From contig JAFDVP010000007.1 of NCBI GenBank assembly GCA_018268895.1, positions 558,001 through 622,000 of the forward strand: DNA of 64,000 nucleotides, read 5' to 3'. A program made the position numbers and the translations under genes. The notes under the pieces were generated by a model, which was given only the letters and a program-made list of their open reading frames with translations, was not told the DNA's origin and did no database searches. Origin of the DNA: Acidobacteriota bacterium. Lineage in GTDB: Bacteria > Acidobacteriota > Terriglobia > Terriglobales > Acidobacteriaceae. How positions within the stretch are numbered: the stretch's first letter is position 1; each line of letters begins with the position of its first letter. Shown in pieces: positions 28,976 to 36,544 of the stretch.

Positions 28976-29851
28976 TTAATCGCTCTCCCTGATGGCGCGT
29001 TCCGCAAGGTCTTTGCGAAAGAAGTTATTCAGCTCGGCGAAGGGCGCTGCGCTGTCGAGTCCCTCCATGGAGCTGTCGCGCGCCATCATCGTTGCGGCGC
29101 GGATGAAGCCGCCCCATGCCGCGCGCGCGAGGGCGGAGCCTACGCTGACGCGGCGAACGCCGATCCCGGCAAGGTCATTAAGCGAAAGACCGCGGCTTGA
29201 GGCGAGCAGCACGTTCACCGGCTTCGGACGAACGGCGGCGACGATGGCCTCGACCTCCGCGCGGGTGGCCGCACCGGGAGCATAGAGCACGTCGGCGCCT
29301 GCCTCGGCGTAGGCGGTCAGGCGGCGGATGGATTCGTTGAGTGTATCGGGGCAGTTGACCAGGAAGCACTCGGCGCGCGCAGTGAGCAGGACGCCTGAGT
29401 GGCCGATGGCCTCGCGGGCGGCGCGGATGCGTTCGACGGCGAGCGGGAGATCGTAGAGCGGCTTGCGCGGGTCGCCGGTGGCGTCTTCTATAGAGAGACC
29501 CGCAACTCCAGTGGCCACGCACAGCCGGACGTTCTCGGCGACCTCAATGGGGGAGTGCGCGTAGCCGGATTCAAAGTCGGCGTTGATGGGCAGGGCCTCG
29601 CCTGGGCCATCGACCGCAGCCACGATGGAGCGAATATGCTCCAGCGCAACGTCGCGCGGTACGGCCCAGTCGGCATCGGGAAGCCCCCGCGAAAAAGCCA
29701 GCCCGGAGCTGGTCGTCGCCAGCGCCTTGAAACCCAGCGAGCGCAGATACCGCGCCGTGCCAGCGTCCCACGGGTTCGGGATGACGAAGAAGCCGGATTC
29801 ATGCAGCTTGCGAAAGGTGGCCCGCCGTGCGGCGAAGGCGTCTGGATTCAT
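28976..29851 (-). CDS. Isocitrate lyase/PEP mutase superfamily protein
   Basis: A 291-residue TIM-barrel enzyme of the ICL/PEPM superfamily, which makes or breaks C-C or P-C bonds next to a carboxylate. Family features include FVIPNPWDAGTARYL, ALATTSSGLAFSRG (the substrate-binding TSSG), NADFESGYAHS and LSIEDATGD for metal binding. The Lys-Arg-Cys-Gly-His active loop of true isocitrate/methylisocitrate lyases is absent, which places it with the uncharacterised branch often labelled phosphonomutase or oxaloacetate-decarboxylase-like. The start at 29851 (MNPDAF) follows AGAGGA; an upstream ATG at 29923 would add 24 poorly conserved residues. Confidence 0.82.
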   Translation of the reverse strand: MNPDAFAARRATFRKLHESGFFVIPNPWDAGTARYLRSLGFKALATTSSGLAFSRGLPDADWAVPRDVALEHIRSIVAAVDGPGEALPINADFESGYAHSPIEVAENVRLCVATGVAGLSIEDATGDPRKPLYDLPLAVERIRAAREAIGHSGVLLTARAECFLVNCPDTLNESIRRLTAYAEAGADVLYAPGAATRAEVEAIVAAVRPKPVNVLLASSRGLSLNDLAGIGVRRVSVGSALARAAWGGFIRAATMMARDSSMEGLDSAAPFAELNNFFRKDLAERAIRESD

Positions 29852-29928
29852 CTGCCTGATTCCTCTGGGTATAGGAGTGTCATGCAGGCCAGATCGGTGC
29901 AAATTGTTACGGGAACCAGCCACATCCG

Positions 29929-30083
29929 TGTCATCTCGACCGGAGGCCAGAAGGGCCGCAGTGGAGAGGTCCGCTTCTCTACAGCCAAGGCTCAGCCAGC
30001 CACAACTTCAGTAGTCCCAGCGCAGTAAGGTGCATCGGCAGGAAAGCAGATTCCTCGACTCGCTTCGCTCGCTCGGAATGACA
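29929..30083. repeat. Dispersed inverted repeat, TGTCAT-CGACCGGAG family
   Basis: The left end reads TGTCATCTCGACCGGAG and the right end CTCGGAATGACA, in opposite orientation, with GCAGATTCCTCGACTCGCTT before the right end. Similar ends occur at 32391-32434 (right half only), 55084-55202 and 58388-58526, always between genes. Confidence 0.65.
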
Positions 30084-30195
30084 CATTGTAGGGGCTCGGG
30101 CTTCGCTCGGGGTGACAGGTTCTTTTGCTCGGGACGCAACCTTCGAACAGGTGCCCCATTCGTCAAGCCGAGGCCCTGCCAAATACCCGGCATTC

Positions 30196-30226
30196 TTGAC
30201 ACAGGGGCGCGGAACCGCGATGCTAA
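30196..30226 (+). promoter_or_regulatory. Candidate promoter of yajC-secD-secF
   Basis: A perfect -35 hexamer TTGACA at 30196-30201 is followed 19 bases later by TGCTAA as a poor -10. It lies about 120 bases upstream of yajC, just after a repeat element, and is the best promoter-like match in that gap. Confidence 0.3.
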
Positions 30227-30321
30227 GAGGCTAGGCACATATTTTGGCCTGTTCGCAAAGTCGCGCCTTTTTGCGCCTCTTTCGGCGGCCGGTGCTGTCA
30301 CCCGAGGGGATGGGATAACGG

Positions 30322-30633
30322 ATGTTTGCAATCTGGTTGCAGAGTGCGTCTGGTGGCCTGGGAAGTCTGGGCGGACTTGCTCTGCCGGTACTGTTCTTCG
30401 TCGTGCTGTATTTTTTGATGATCGTCCCCAACCAGCGGAAGCAGAAAAAGTGGCAGCAGATGCTGGGGCAGATCAAGTCGGGTGACCGCGTCACCACCAA
30501 TGGCGGCATTAAGGGCACCGTCCTGACGGTCAAGGACGATGCCGTCGTTCTGCGTGTACAGCCTGACGGCGTCAAGCTGGAGTTTGTCAAAAGCGCGATT
30601 GCCGCGGTGACGACCGAAGACACGGCTTCGTAA
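30322..30633 (+). CDS. yajC: Preprotein translocase accessory subunit YajC
   Basis: A 103-residue inner-membrane protein of the SecDF-YajC complex, which aids late steps of protein export. It has one membrane span (about residues 16-38, LGGLALPVLFFVVLYFLMI) followed by the family motif PNQRKQKKWQQML and a small beta domain with SGDRVTTNGGIKGTV. It leads directly into secD and secF, the standard order. The start ATG has GGGATGGGATAACGG upstream, a modest ribosome site. Confidence 0.93.
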   Translation: MFAIWLQSASGGLGSLGGLALPVLFFVVLYFLMIVPNQRKQKKWQQMLGQIKSGDRVTTNGGIKGTVLTVKDDAVVLRVQPDGVKLEFVKSAIAAVTTEDTAS

Positions 30634-30758
30634 AACCTACCTCAGCGGCTAAAGCCGTATGGAGTTCAAGGCAGTTTGCGGCACGGCTTTGACCGTGCCC
30701 TTAACAAGATGGGATTCGGGGCATGGCTGGAGTTTGATGCCCCTGTAAAGAGAGACGC

Positions 30759-32366
30759 ATGGGAAAGAATCTGACCGGTAAAACGGCATTCATTGTTGGC
30801 GTGTTGCTGATCTTCTGCTATGGCATTGTGGGCATACCGAAGGGCGGGCTGAAGGAGTCGATCACGCGGCGCATCAACCTCGGTCTCGACCTCAAGGGCG
30901 GCACCCACCTCGTGCTCGAGGTTCACGTGAACGAGGCTGTGGCTTCGGCGGTGGACCGCGACGCGGCCAGGTTGTCGACGGACCTGCAGACGGCGGGGAT
31001 CTCCGGCGCCACGGCGGCCCGCTCCGATGCCTCGCGTCAGCAGACGATCATCGTCTCCGGCATCCCGGCTGACAAAATCAGTGATGCGCGCAGCGTCTTC
31101 AACGGCGTGAACTACAGCGCCTACGACGTGGCATCCGGCGGTGACGGTACGCAGACGCTGACGATGAAGCAGTCTGCCGCGACCGACCTCGCCACCCGCA
31201 CCGTCGACACCTCCATTGAGACCATCCGCGAGCGTATCGACAAGCTGGGCGTGGCCGAGCCTGTGATCCAGAAGTACGGCCTGGGCGAGAACCAGATTCT
31301 GGTGGAGCTTCCCGGCCTTGACGATCCGGCGCGCGTCGAGGACATCATCCAGTCCACGGCCAAGCTCGAAATTCATGCCGTGACCGGTGGTCCCTATGCC
31401 AGCGACCAGGACGCGATGCAGGCCAACAACGGCATCATTCCGGCGGACTCGATCCTGCTGAAGGGCGCGGCGACGGCCGGTTCTCCGGATCAGGTATGGC
31501 TGCTGAAGCGCGTCAGTGAGGTCGAAGGAACGGACTTCCGTGACGCTCAGCCTTCGACCGACCAGAATGGCCGTCCGAACATCACCTTTACGCTGACCAC
31601 CGAGGCGGGCGACCGCTTCTACAAGTACACCAGCGAGCACTCGGCCACCTCGGCGAGCCCCGGCTCAATGGCCATCGTGCTCGACAACAAGGTTCGCGAG
31701 GTTGCCGGAATCCAGTCGGCCATCCGCGACCGCGGCGAGATCACCGGCGGCTTCACCAAGCAGCAGGCGGCCGATCTGAGCCTGATGCTCCGCACCGGCG
31801 CGCTTCCGGCGTCGATCTCGTTCCTCGAGACGCGCACCGTCGGGCCGAGTCTGGGCGCAGCGTCGATCCGCCAGGGCGTCTTCGCGGCGATTGCGGGTAT
31901 GGCCGCGGTCATGATCTTCATGCTGATCTACTACCGCGGCGCGGGCATCAACGCCGACCTGGCGCTGGTCCTGAACCTGGTGATTCTGCTCGGCTTCATG
32001 GGCTTCACCGGCTCAACGCTGACGCTGCCTGGAATCGCGGGCGTCATCCTGACCATCGGTATGGGCGTCGACTCCAACGTGCTGATCTTCGAGCGCATTC
32101 GTGAAGAGCTGCGCGCGGGCAAGTCGTCGGCGATCGCCGTACAGCAGGGCTTCGCCCACGCGTGGATCACGATCATCGATACGCACGTGACGACCATCGT
32201 CTCGGCGCTGATCCTGTTCCTCTTCGGCACCGGTCCGGTACGAGGATTTGCGGTGACGCTGGCCTTCGGCCTCCTGGCGAACCTGTTTACCGCCGTCTTT
32301 GTCTCGCGCGTGATCTTCGATTCGCACCTGAAGGGCAAGGAGCGCGGCGCGGCGCTGTCGATTTGA
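30759..32366 (+). CDS. secD: Protein translocase subunit SecD
   Basis: SecD, 535 residues, uses proton motive force to pull exported proteins off the periplasmic side of SecYEG. Topology is one N-terminal span (about residues 8-24), a large periplasmic P1 domain starting with LGLDLKGGTHLVLEV (the conserved D1 motif), then the five C-terminal spans with the LPGIAGVILTIGMGVDSNVLIFERIREE segment in which Asp sits in the membrane. All key features look intact. It lies 125 bases after yajC; that gap holds a CTCAGCGGCTAAAGCCG-type palindromic stretch. Confidence 0.96.
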   Translation: MGKNLTGKTAFIVGVLLIFCYGIVGIPKGGLKESITRRINLGLDLKGGTHLVLEVHVNEAVASAVDRDAARLSTDLQTAGISGATAARSDASRQQTIIVSGIPADKISDARSVFNGVNYSAYDVASGGDGTQTLTMKQSAATDLATRTVDTSIETIRERIDKLGVAEPVIQKYGLGENQILVELPGLDDPARVEDIIQSTAKLEIHAVTGGPYASDQDAMQANNGIIPADSILLKGAATAGSPDQVWLLKRVSEVEGTDFRDAQPSTDQNGRPNITFTLTTEAGDRFYKYTSEHSATSASPGSMAIVLDNKVREVAGIQSAIRDRGEITGGFTKQQAADLSLMLRTGALPASISFLETRTVGPSLGAASIRQGVFAAIAGMAAVMIFMLIYYRGAGINADLALVLNLVILLGFMGFTGSTLTLPGIAGVILTIGMGVDSNVLIFERIREELRAGKSSAIAVQQGFAHAWITIIDTHVTTIVSALILFLFGTGPVRGFAVTLAFGLLANLFTAVFVSRVIFDSHLKGKERGAALSI

Positions 32367-32390
32367 TGGGCCGGGTGCTGTCAGTGGTAG

Positions 32391-32434
32391 AGAAGCAGAT
32401 TCCTCCACTTCGCTGCGCTCCGGTCGGAATGACA
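32391..32434. repeat. Partial dispersed repeat between secD and secF
   Basis: AGAAGCAGATTCCTCCACTT to CCGGTCGGAATGACA is the right half of the TGTCAT-CGACCGGAG repeat family. It fills much of the 93-base gap between secD and secF. No left arm is visible. Confidence 0.6.
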
Positions 32435-32459
32435 AGTTTTGGAATAAAGGATTGCAAAC

Positions 32460-33422
32460 GTGGAACTTTTTCGTAGCACTAATATCGACTGGTTGGGCAA
32501 GAAGTGGTATTTCCTCGGCTTCTCACTGATCTTCTCCGTCGCCGGGGTCCTAAGCATGTTGTTCTGGCACGGCATCCCCAAGGGCGTCGACTTTACCGGC
32601 GGAACGCAGATTCGCGTGTCCTTTGAGAGCGCGCCGGACGAGAACCACATTCGCGCCGCAATGGCCCAGGGCGGCGTGCATAATGCCACGATCCAGCGCG
32701 TCAGCGACCCCAGCGGCCACGCGGCGAACAAGGTCATCATCTCGCTGCCCATCTCGTCGGCGACCGACCAGGCGCACGACGCCGGCCGCATGGCGGTGGA
32801 GACGGCGCTGGCGAACAACTACAAGGACTCCAAGGCGACGGTGGAGCAGGTGGAGATCGTCGGCCCCACGGCTGGCAAGCAGCTCCAGAAGCAGGCCATG
32901 CTGGCGACCCTCTACTCCCTGATCGGGATGCTGATCTACCTCTGGTTCCGGTTCGAGCTGATCTACGGCGTGGCGGCTGTCGTGGCGGTCTTCCACGATA
33001 CGCTGATTACCATCGGAGCCTTCTCGCTGACAAATAAGGAGATCACGCTGACGGTGATCGCCGCCATCCTGACGCTGATCGGTTACTCGATGAACGATAC
33101 GATCGTGATCTTCGACCGTATCCGCGAGAACCTGGCCTCGAGCCGCCGCGACACTCTGGGCGATGTGGTCAACCGCTCCATCAACCAGACGCTGAGCCGG
33201 ACCGTGCTGACCTCGGGACTCACCTTCCTGACCGTGCTGTCGCTGTATCTCTTTGGTGGCGAAGTGCTTCACGGCTTCTCCTTCGCCCTGGTCATAGGCA
33301 TCCTGATCGGCACCTACTCATCGATTGCGGTCGCATCGCCCATGCTGGTGGCCTACCAGGAGTGGCGGACGAAGCACGGAAAGGTCGCGACACTTCCCGC
33401 GGGAAGAAATGCGCGCACGTAA
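32460..33422 (+). CDS. secF: Protein translocase subunit SecF
   Basis: SecF, 320 residues, partner of SecD in proton-driven export. It has an N-terminal span (about residues 17-37), a short periplasmic domain opening with KGVDFTGGTQIRVSF, and five C-terminal spans containing the conserved IGYSMNDTIVIFDRIREN segment. The start is GTG at 32460 with AAAGGATTGC upstream. Although secD and secF are usually adjacent or fused, here a repeat fragment separates them. Confidence 0.95.
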   Translation: MELFRSTNIDWLGKKWYFLGFSLIFSVAGVLSMLFWHGIPKGVDFTGGTQIRVSFESAPDENHIRAAMAQGGVHNATIQRVSDPSGHAANKVIISLPISSATDQAHDAGRMAVETALANNYKDSKATVEQVEIVGPTAGKQLQKQAMLATLYSLIGMLIYLWFRFELIYGVAAVVAVFHDTLITIGAFSLTNKEITLTVIAAILTLIGYSMNDTIVIFDRIRENLASSRRDTLGDVVNRSINQTLSRTVLTSGLTFLTVLSLYLFGGEVLHGFSFALVIGILIGTYSSIAVASPMLVAYQEWRTKHGKVATLPAGRNART

Positions 33423-33526
33423 TCCACAGGATGTGGAAATTTTTCTTCGGAAAGATGCTTAATACGGGAACAAAGAAAAAAGTCGTGGTGTCTATACTCC
33501 AATAGCTCATCTTTACGAGGCTGGAT

Positions 33527-34258
33527 ATGTTTGAAGATTCATTGATGGAGTCTGGCGGCAAGATCAAGACGAAATCCAAGTACTGGATGATCGGCACGTT
33601 CGCTTTCAACGCTGCAATTCTTGGCACCTTGATCCTGATCCCCTTGCTGTACCCCGAGGCGCTGCCGAAGACGGCCATGACGGCCATGTTGACGGCGCCG
33701 CCGCCGCCGCCGCCACCACCACCGCCGCCGCCGCCGGCGCAGATCGTCAAGCCGATCAAGATGGTTTCCGAGATCGACCAGGGCCTTCATGCTCCCACGA
33801 AGATCCCCAAGGACATCAAGATGCTGAAGGAGGAGGCCGCTCCTCCGCCGCAGATGGCTGGCGTTGCCGGTATGGGCGGCATGGGCTCCGGCTCGGGCGT
33901 CCCTGGCGGTGTAATGGGTGCCATGGGCAGCGCTCCCGCGCCTAAGGTTCAGATTGAGAAGCCAAAGGGTCCGGTTCGCGTATCGAGCGGTGTAGTTGCC
34001 GGTAACCTTATCTCGCAGCCGAAGCCGATTTATCCCCCGATCGCCCGCGCGGCCCACGTCTCCGGTGCAGTGGTTCTTCACGCCATCATCTCCAAGGAAG
34101 GCACGATCAAGGATCTTCAGGTTCTCAGCGGCCCGGAGATGTTGCGGAACTCGGCCATGGAGGCTGTGCGCAACTGGAGGTACAAGCCTTACATTCTGAA
34201 CGGCGAACCCACCGAGGTGGAGACGACGGTCACAGTCAACTTCAACTTCGGCGGCTAA
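33527..34258 (+). CDS. tonB: TonB-family energy transducer protein
   Basis: A 243-residue TonB-like protein that couples the ExbB-ExbD proton motor to outer-membrane receptors. The layout is a cytoplasmic N-terminus, one membrane span (about residues 22-43), an uninterrupted run of about 14 prolines from residue 56, a Gly/Met-rich segment, and a C-terminal TonB domain (PKPIYPPIARAAHVSGAV to NWRYKPYILNGEP). The poly-proline codons form a near-perfect CCG/CCA repeat that could vary in length by slippage. A TATACT at 33493 may be the -10 element. It heads an exbB-exbD-exbD cluster. Confidence 0.9.
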   Translation: MFEDSLMESGGKIKTKSKYWMIGTFAFNAAILGTLILIPLLYPEALPKTAMTAMLTAPPPPPPPPPPPPPAQIVKPIKMVSEIDQGLHAPTKIPKDIKMLKEEAAPPPQMAGVAGMGGMGSGSGVPGGVMGAMGSAPAPKVQIEKPKGPVRVSSGVVAGNLISQPKPIYPPIARAAHVSGAVVLHAIISKEGTIKDLQVLSGPEMLRNSAMEAVRNWRYKPYILNGEPTEVETTVTVNFNFGG

Positions 34259-34408
34259 ATTCTACCCGGCTGCCGCGCCTTCTCCGGGCGGCTGCTTCCG
34301 GCAACAAACAACGATCTCGCGCCTGAATCTTCCCATCGTCGCATCACCCTTTTGGGGAGTTACGGCTTAGAAATACGAAGGTTAGAGTTCCAATCAGGAG
34401 GAAATTCT

Positions 34409-35149
34409 GTGATTCTCGCTCATCTCGCATCCACCGTTCATGTACCCACTTCGCTGGCCCTTTTCTTTCAGGAGGCGCAGGTAGGATTCAGCCCTCTCCA
34501 GCTCTGGGGCAACATGGGCAACTTGGCCCGTGCGGTCGTTATCATTCTCTTCATCATGTCGATCTGGTCGCTGGCCGTGATCATCGATCGCGCACTGTAC
34601 TTCTCGGCAGCGCGTAAGCAATCGCGTGAGTTCGCTCCCAAGGTCGCCGGTGCTCTCAAGGACGGCCGTCTGGACGAGGCGATCAAGGTCGCCGACCGCT
34701 CCAAGAAGTCGCACCTCGCCGAGGTTGTCACCGCCGGTCTGCAGGAGTTCCGCAGCTTCGGTTCGGGCGGTGCGATCACCGACGCTCAGATCGAGAGCTC
34801 CAAGCGCGCTCTTGAGCGCTCCGAGGCCATCGTTCACGCCAAGCTGAAGCGCGGCCTGGGCGGTCTGGCCACCATCGGTTCGACGGCGCCGTTTATCGGC
34901 CTGTTCGGCACCGTGGTTGGTATCTTGAACGCCTTCCAACAGATCGCAACGCAGAAGACCTCTGGTATCGGCGCAGTCGCCGGCGGTATCTCTGAGGCTC
35001 TGGTCACGACGGCGTTCGGTCTTCTGGTCGCCATCCCGGCCGTTATGACCTTCAACTACTTCACCAACAAGGTTGAGGCCTTCGACGTGGAGATGGACAA
35101 CAGCTCGTCCGAGCTGGTGGACTACTTCATCAAGCAGAGCCACCGGTAA
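34409..35149 (+). CDS. exbB: ExbB/TolQ-type proton channel protein
   Basis: A 246-residue MotA/TolQ/ExbB-family protein forming the pentameric proton channel that powers TonB. Three spans are visible: about residues 41-61 (ARAVVIILFIMSIWSLAVII), and two C-terminal spans around TIGSTAPFIGLFGTVVGILN and ALVTTAFGLLVAIPAV. The start is GTG at 34409, with CAGGAGGA six bases upstream. An in-frame start further upstream (34352) has no ribosome site. The conserved Thr/Pro residues of the channel helices are in place. Confidence 0.92.
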   Translation: MILAHLASTVHVPTSLALFFQEAQVGFSPLQLWGNMGNLARAVVIILFIMSIWSLAVIIDRALYFSAARKQSREFAPKVAGALKDGRLDEAIKVADRSKKSHLAEVVTAGLQEFRSFGSGGAITDAQIESSKRALERSEAIVHAKLKRGLGGLATIGSTAPFIGLFGTVVGILNAFQQIATQKTSGIGAVAGGISEALVTTAFGLLVAIPAVMTFNYFTNKVEAFDVEMDNSSSELVDYFIKQSHR

Positions 35150-35197
35150 TAGAAAACGGCAGCAGGTATTCCGCGAGAATCCAGGGGCTTGATTCAT

Positions 35198-35233
35198 CCT
35201 TCTGGTGTCGACCAGGCGGTTGGCACCAGAAGG
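35198..35233 (+). promoter_or_regulatory. Stem-loop between exbB and the first exbD
   Basis: A perfect ten-pair stem, CCTTCTGGTG with CACCAGAAGG, encloses 16 bases that include a smaller CCA-TGG pairing. There is no T-run after it, so it is more likely an mRNA processing or stability element than a terminator. Confidence 0.55.
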
Positions 35234-35292
35234 GATAGGGCCCGATGCGAGGCGCGGAGAAGCGGAACGGCTAACCGGACGGAGCGTAGGTT

Positions 35293-35733
35293 ATGGGTAT
35301 TTCAAAGAGGGATGAAGGCTCGAAGGTCAATTCCAATATCAACGTGACGCCGATGGTGGACGTCATGCTGGTACTGCTGATCATCTTCATGGTCATCACT
35401 CCCATGCTGAACAACAAGGTCAACGTCGATCTTCCGAAGACCGATTCGGCGACGGTGATGGAGAATGCGAATAAGGAAGACGCGGTGACGGTCGCAGTCA
35501 CACGCAGCGGCGATATCTTCCTTGGCGGAGACAAGGTCTCGATCGACGATCTTGGACCCAAGATCTCATCGAAGCTGGAGAACAAGACCGACAAGCAGGT
35601 CTTCATGCGCGCCGATGCCCGCGCCAACTATGGCAAGGTGATGGACGCAGTCGACGGCATCCGCGCAGCAGGCGTCAGCCAGCTGGGTCTATTGACCGAG
35701 AAGCGTGAAGCGCCAGAGAATCCGAAGAAGTAA
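35293..35733 (+). CDS. exbD: ExbD/TolR-type biopolymer transport protein (first copy)
   Basis: A 146-residue ExbD protein, the plug and stator dimer inside the ExbB pentamer. A short cytoplasmic N-terminus is followed by SNINVTPMVDVMLVLLIIFM, in which the Asp of the TPMVD motif is the protonatable residue, then a periplasmic domain ending QLGLLTEKREAPENPKK. It is preceded by a stem-loop and followed by another before a second exbD. Confidence 0.92.
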   Translation: MGISKRDEGSKVNSNINVTPMVDVMLVLLIIFMVITPMLNNKVNVDLPKTDSATVMENANKEDAVTVAVTRSGDIFLGGDKVSIDDLGPKISSKLENKTDKQVFMRADARANYGKVMDAVDGIRAAGVSQLGLLTEKREAPENPKK

Positions 35734-35734
35734 G

Positions 35735-35761
35735 ACCCTTTCTACCGGTGTAGAGAAGGGT
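35735..35761 (+). promoter_or_regulatory. Stem-loop between the two exbD genes
   Basis: ACCCTTTCTAC pairs with GTAGAGAAGGGT around loop CGGT, with one bulged base. It starts immediately after the first exbD stop and has no T-run, so it may protect or process the mRNA within the cluster. Confidence 0.5.
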
Positions 35762-35787
35762 GCTAGAAGTATTCAGGAGAATTTGCT

Positions 35788-36222
35788 ATGGGAATGAGTG
35801 GTGGAAGTCACGGTGGAGCGGTCTCAGAGATCAACGTGACACCTTTGATCGACGTGCTGCTGGTACTGCTGATCATCTTCATGGTCATCGTGCCGGTTAC
35901 CCCGAAGGGTCTGGATACGCTCGTGCCTCAGCCCCCGAAGGACAAGACCAAGGACCAGGTCAACGACCGCACCATCGTCGTGCAGGTGCAGTCGAACGGC
36001 GCAGGTGCGCCTTCGTACAAGATCAACGAAGACGCCTTCAACAAGCAGGATCTCGAGCCCAAGCTGGCTGAGATCTTTGCTGCCCGCTCGGAGAAGGTCA
36101 TGTTTGTCAAGGGCGATAAGGACCTCGACTTCAGCAAGATTGCCGAGGTCATCGACTATGGTCATCAGGCCGGCGTCGACAATATCGGTCTGATTACGCC
36201 TCGCGTCATGGCTGGCCAGTAG
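35788..36222 (+). CDS. exbD: ExbD/TolR-type biopolymer transport protein (second copy)
   Basis: A 144-residue ExbD paralogue with the same membrane motif as its neighbour, SEINVTPLIDVLLVLLIIFM, and a slightly different periplasmic domain ending GLITPRVMAGQ. TTCAGGAG lies nine bases before the ATG. Tandem exbD genes after one exbB are known from Bacteroidota and Acidobacteriota and suggest a mixed ExbD dimer, which is inference here. Confidence 0.92.
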   Translation: MGMSGGSHGGAVSEINVTPLIDVLLVLLIIFMVIVPVTPKGLDTLVPQPPKDKTKDQVNDRTIVVQVQSNGAGAPSYKINEDAFNKQDLEPKLAEIFAARSEKVMFVKGDKDLDFSKIAEVIDYGHQAGVDNIGLITPRVMAGQ

Positions 36223-36246
36223 GGCGGTGTTCGGACGGTTTCATCG

Positions 36247-36281
36247 TCGGGCGGTCGCGAACATGGCCGCCCGATTCATTT
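36247..36281 (+). terminator. Probable terminator after the exbB-exbD-exbD cluster
   Basis: The eight-pair stem TCGGGCGG with CCGCCCGA, extendable by two pairs, has a loop of about eight bases and is followed by TTCATTT. The T-run is short, so strength is uncertain. Confidence 0.5.
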
Positions 36282-36544
36282 GCCGAAGATTTTAGTTAGA
36301 CTCATGATGGCTTTGCCGGTCTAAAGGCAGCTCCCGGGTGGACTGCTCCCAAGCTATTCATCGCATCGAAACAGGTAAAGATTTTTTTTGAAATTTGAAA
36401 ATTATCGACCTGAATAAGTTAGTCGCCTCTGGTCATGGGGGCGGTATACCATTACAATCATCCCGCAAGCGCAAAACTGCATTTGTGGTTTTTTGTCATC
36501 CCGTCTGACGATACGCGCCCTATTTGAAGGAGATATCACGTCCC
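36282..36544. other. Upstream region of the TPR lipoprotein gene
   Basis: An unusually AT-rich stretch (around 36370-36420) precedes a TACAAT at 36453, a candidate -10 element about 90 bases before the TPR lipoprotein start. No gene or RNA structure is evident. Confidence 0.4.

Larger units (their letters stand above)
29852..30321. other. Intergenic region with a dispersed repeat and a possible yajC promoter
   Basis: About 470 bases without a gene between the PEP-mutase-like gene and yajC. It holds one inverted repeat copy (29929-30083), a GC-rich degenerate stretch after it, and a perfect TTGACA at 30196. No RNA gene or convincing small reading frame was found. Confidence 0.6.
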
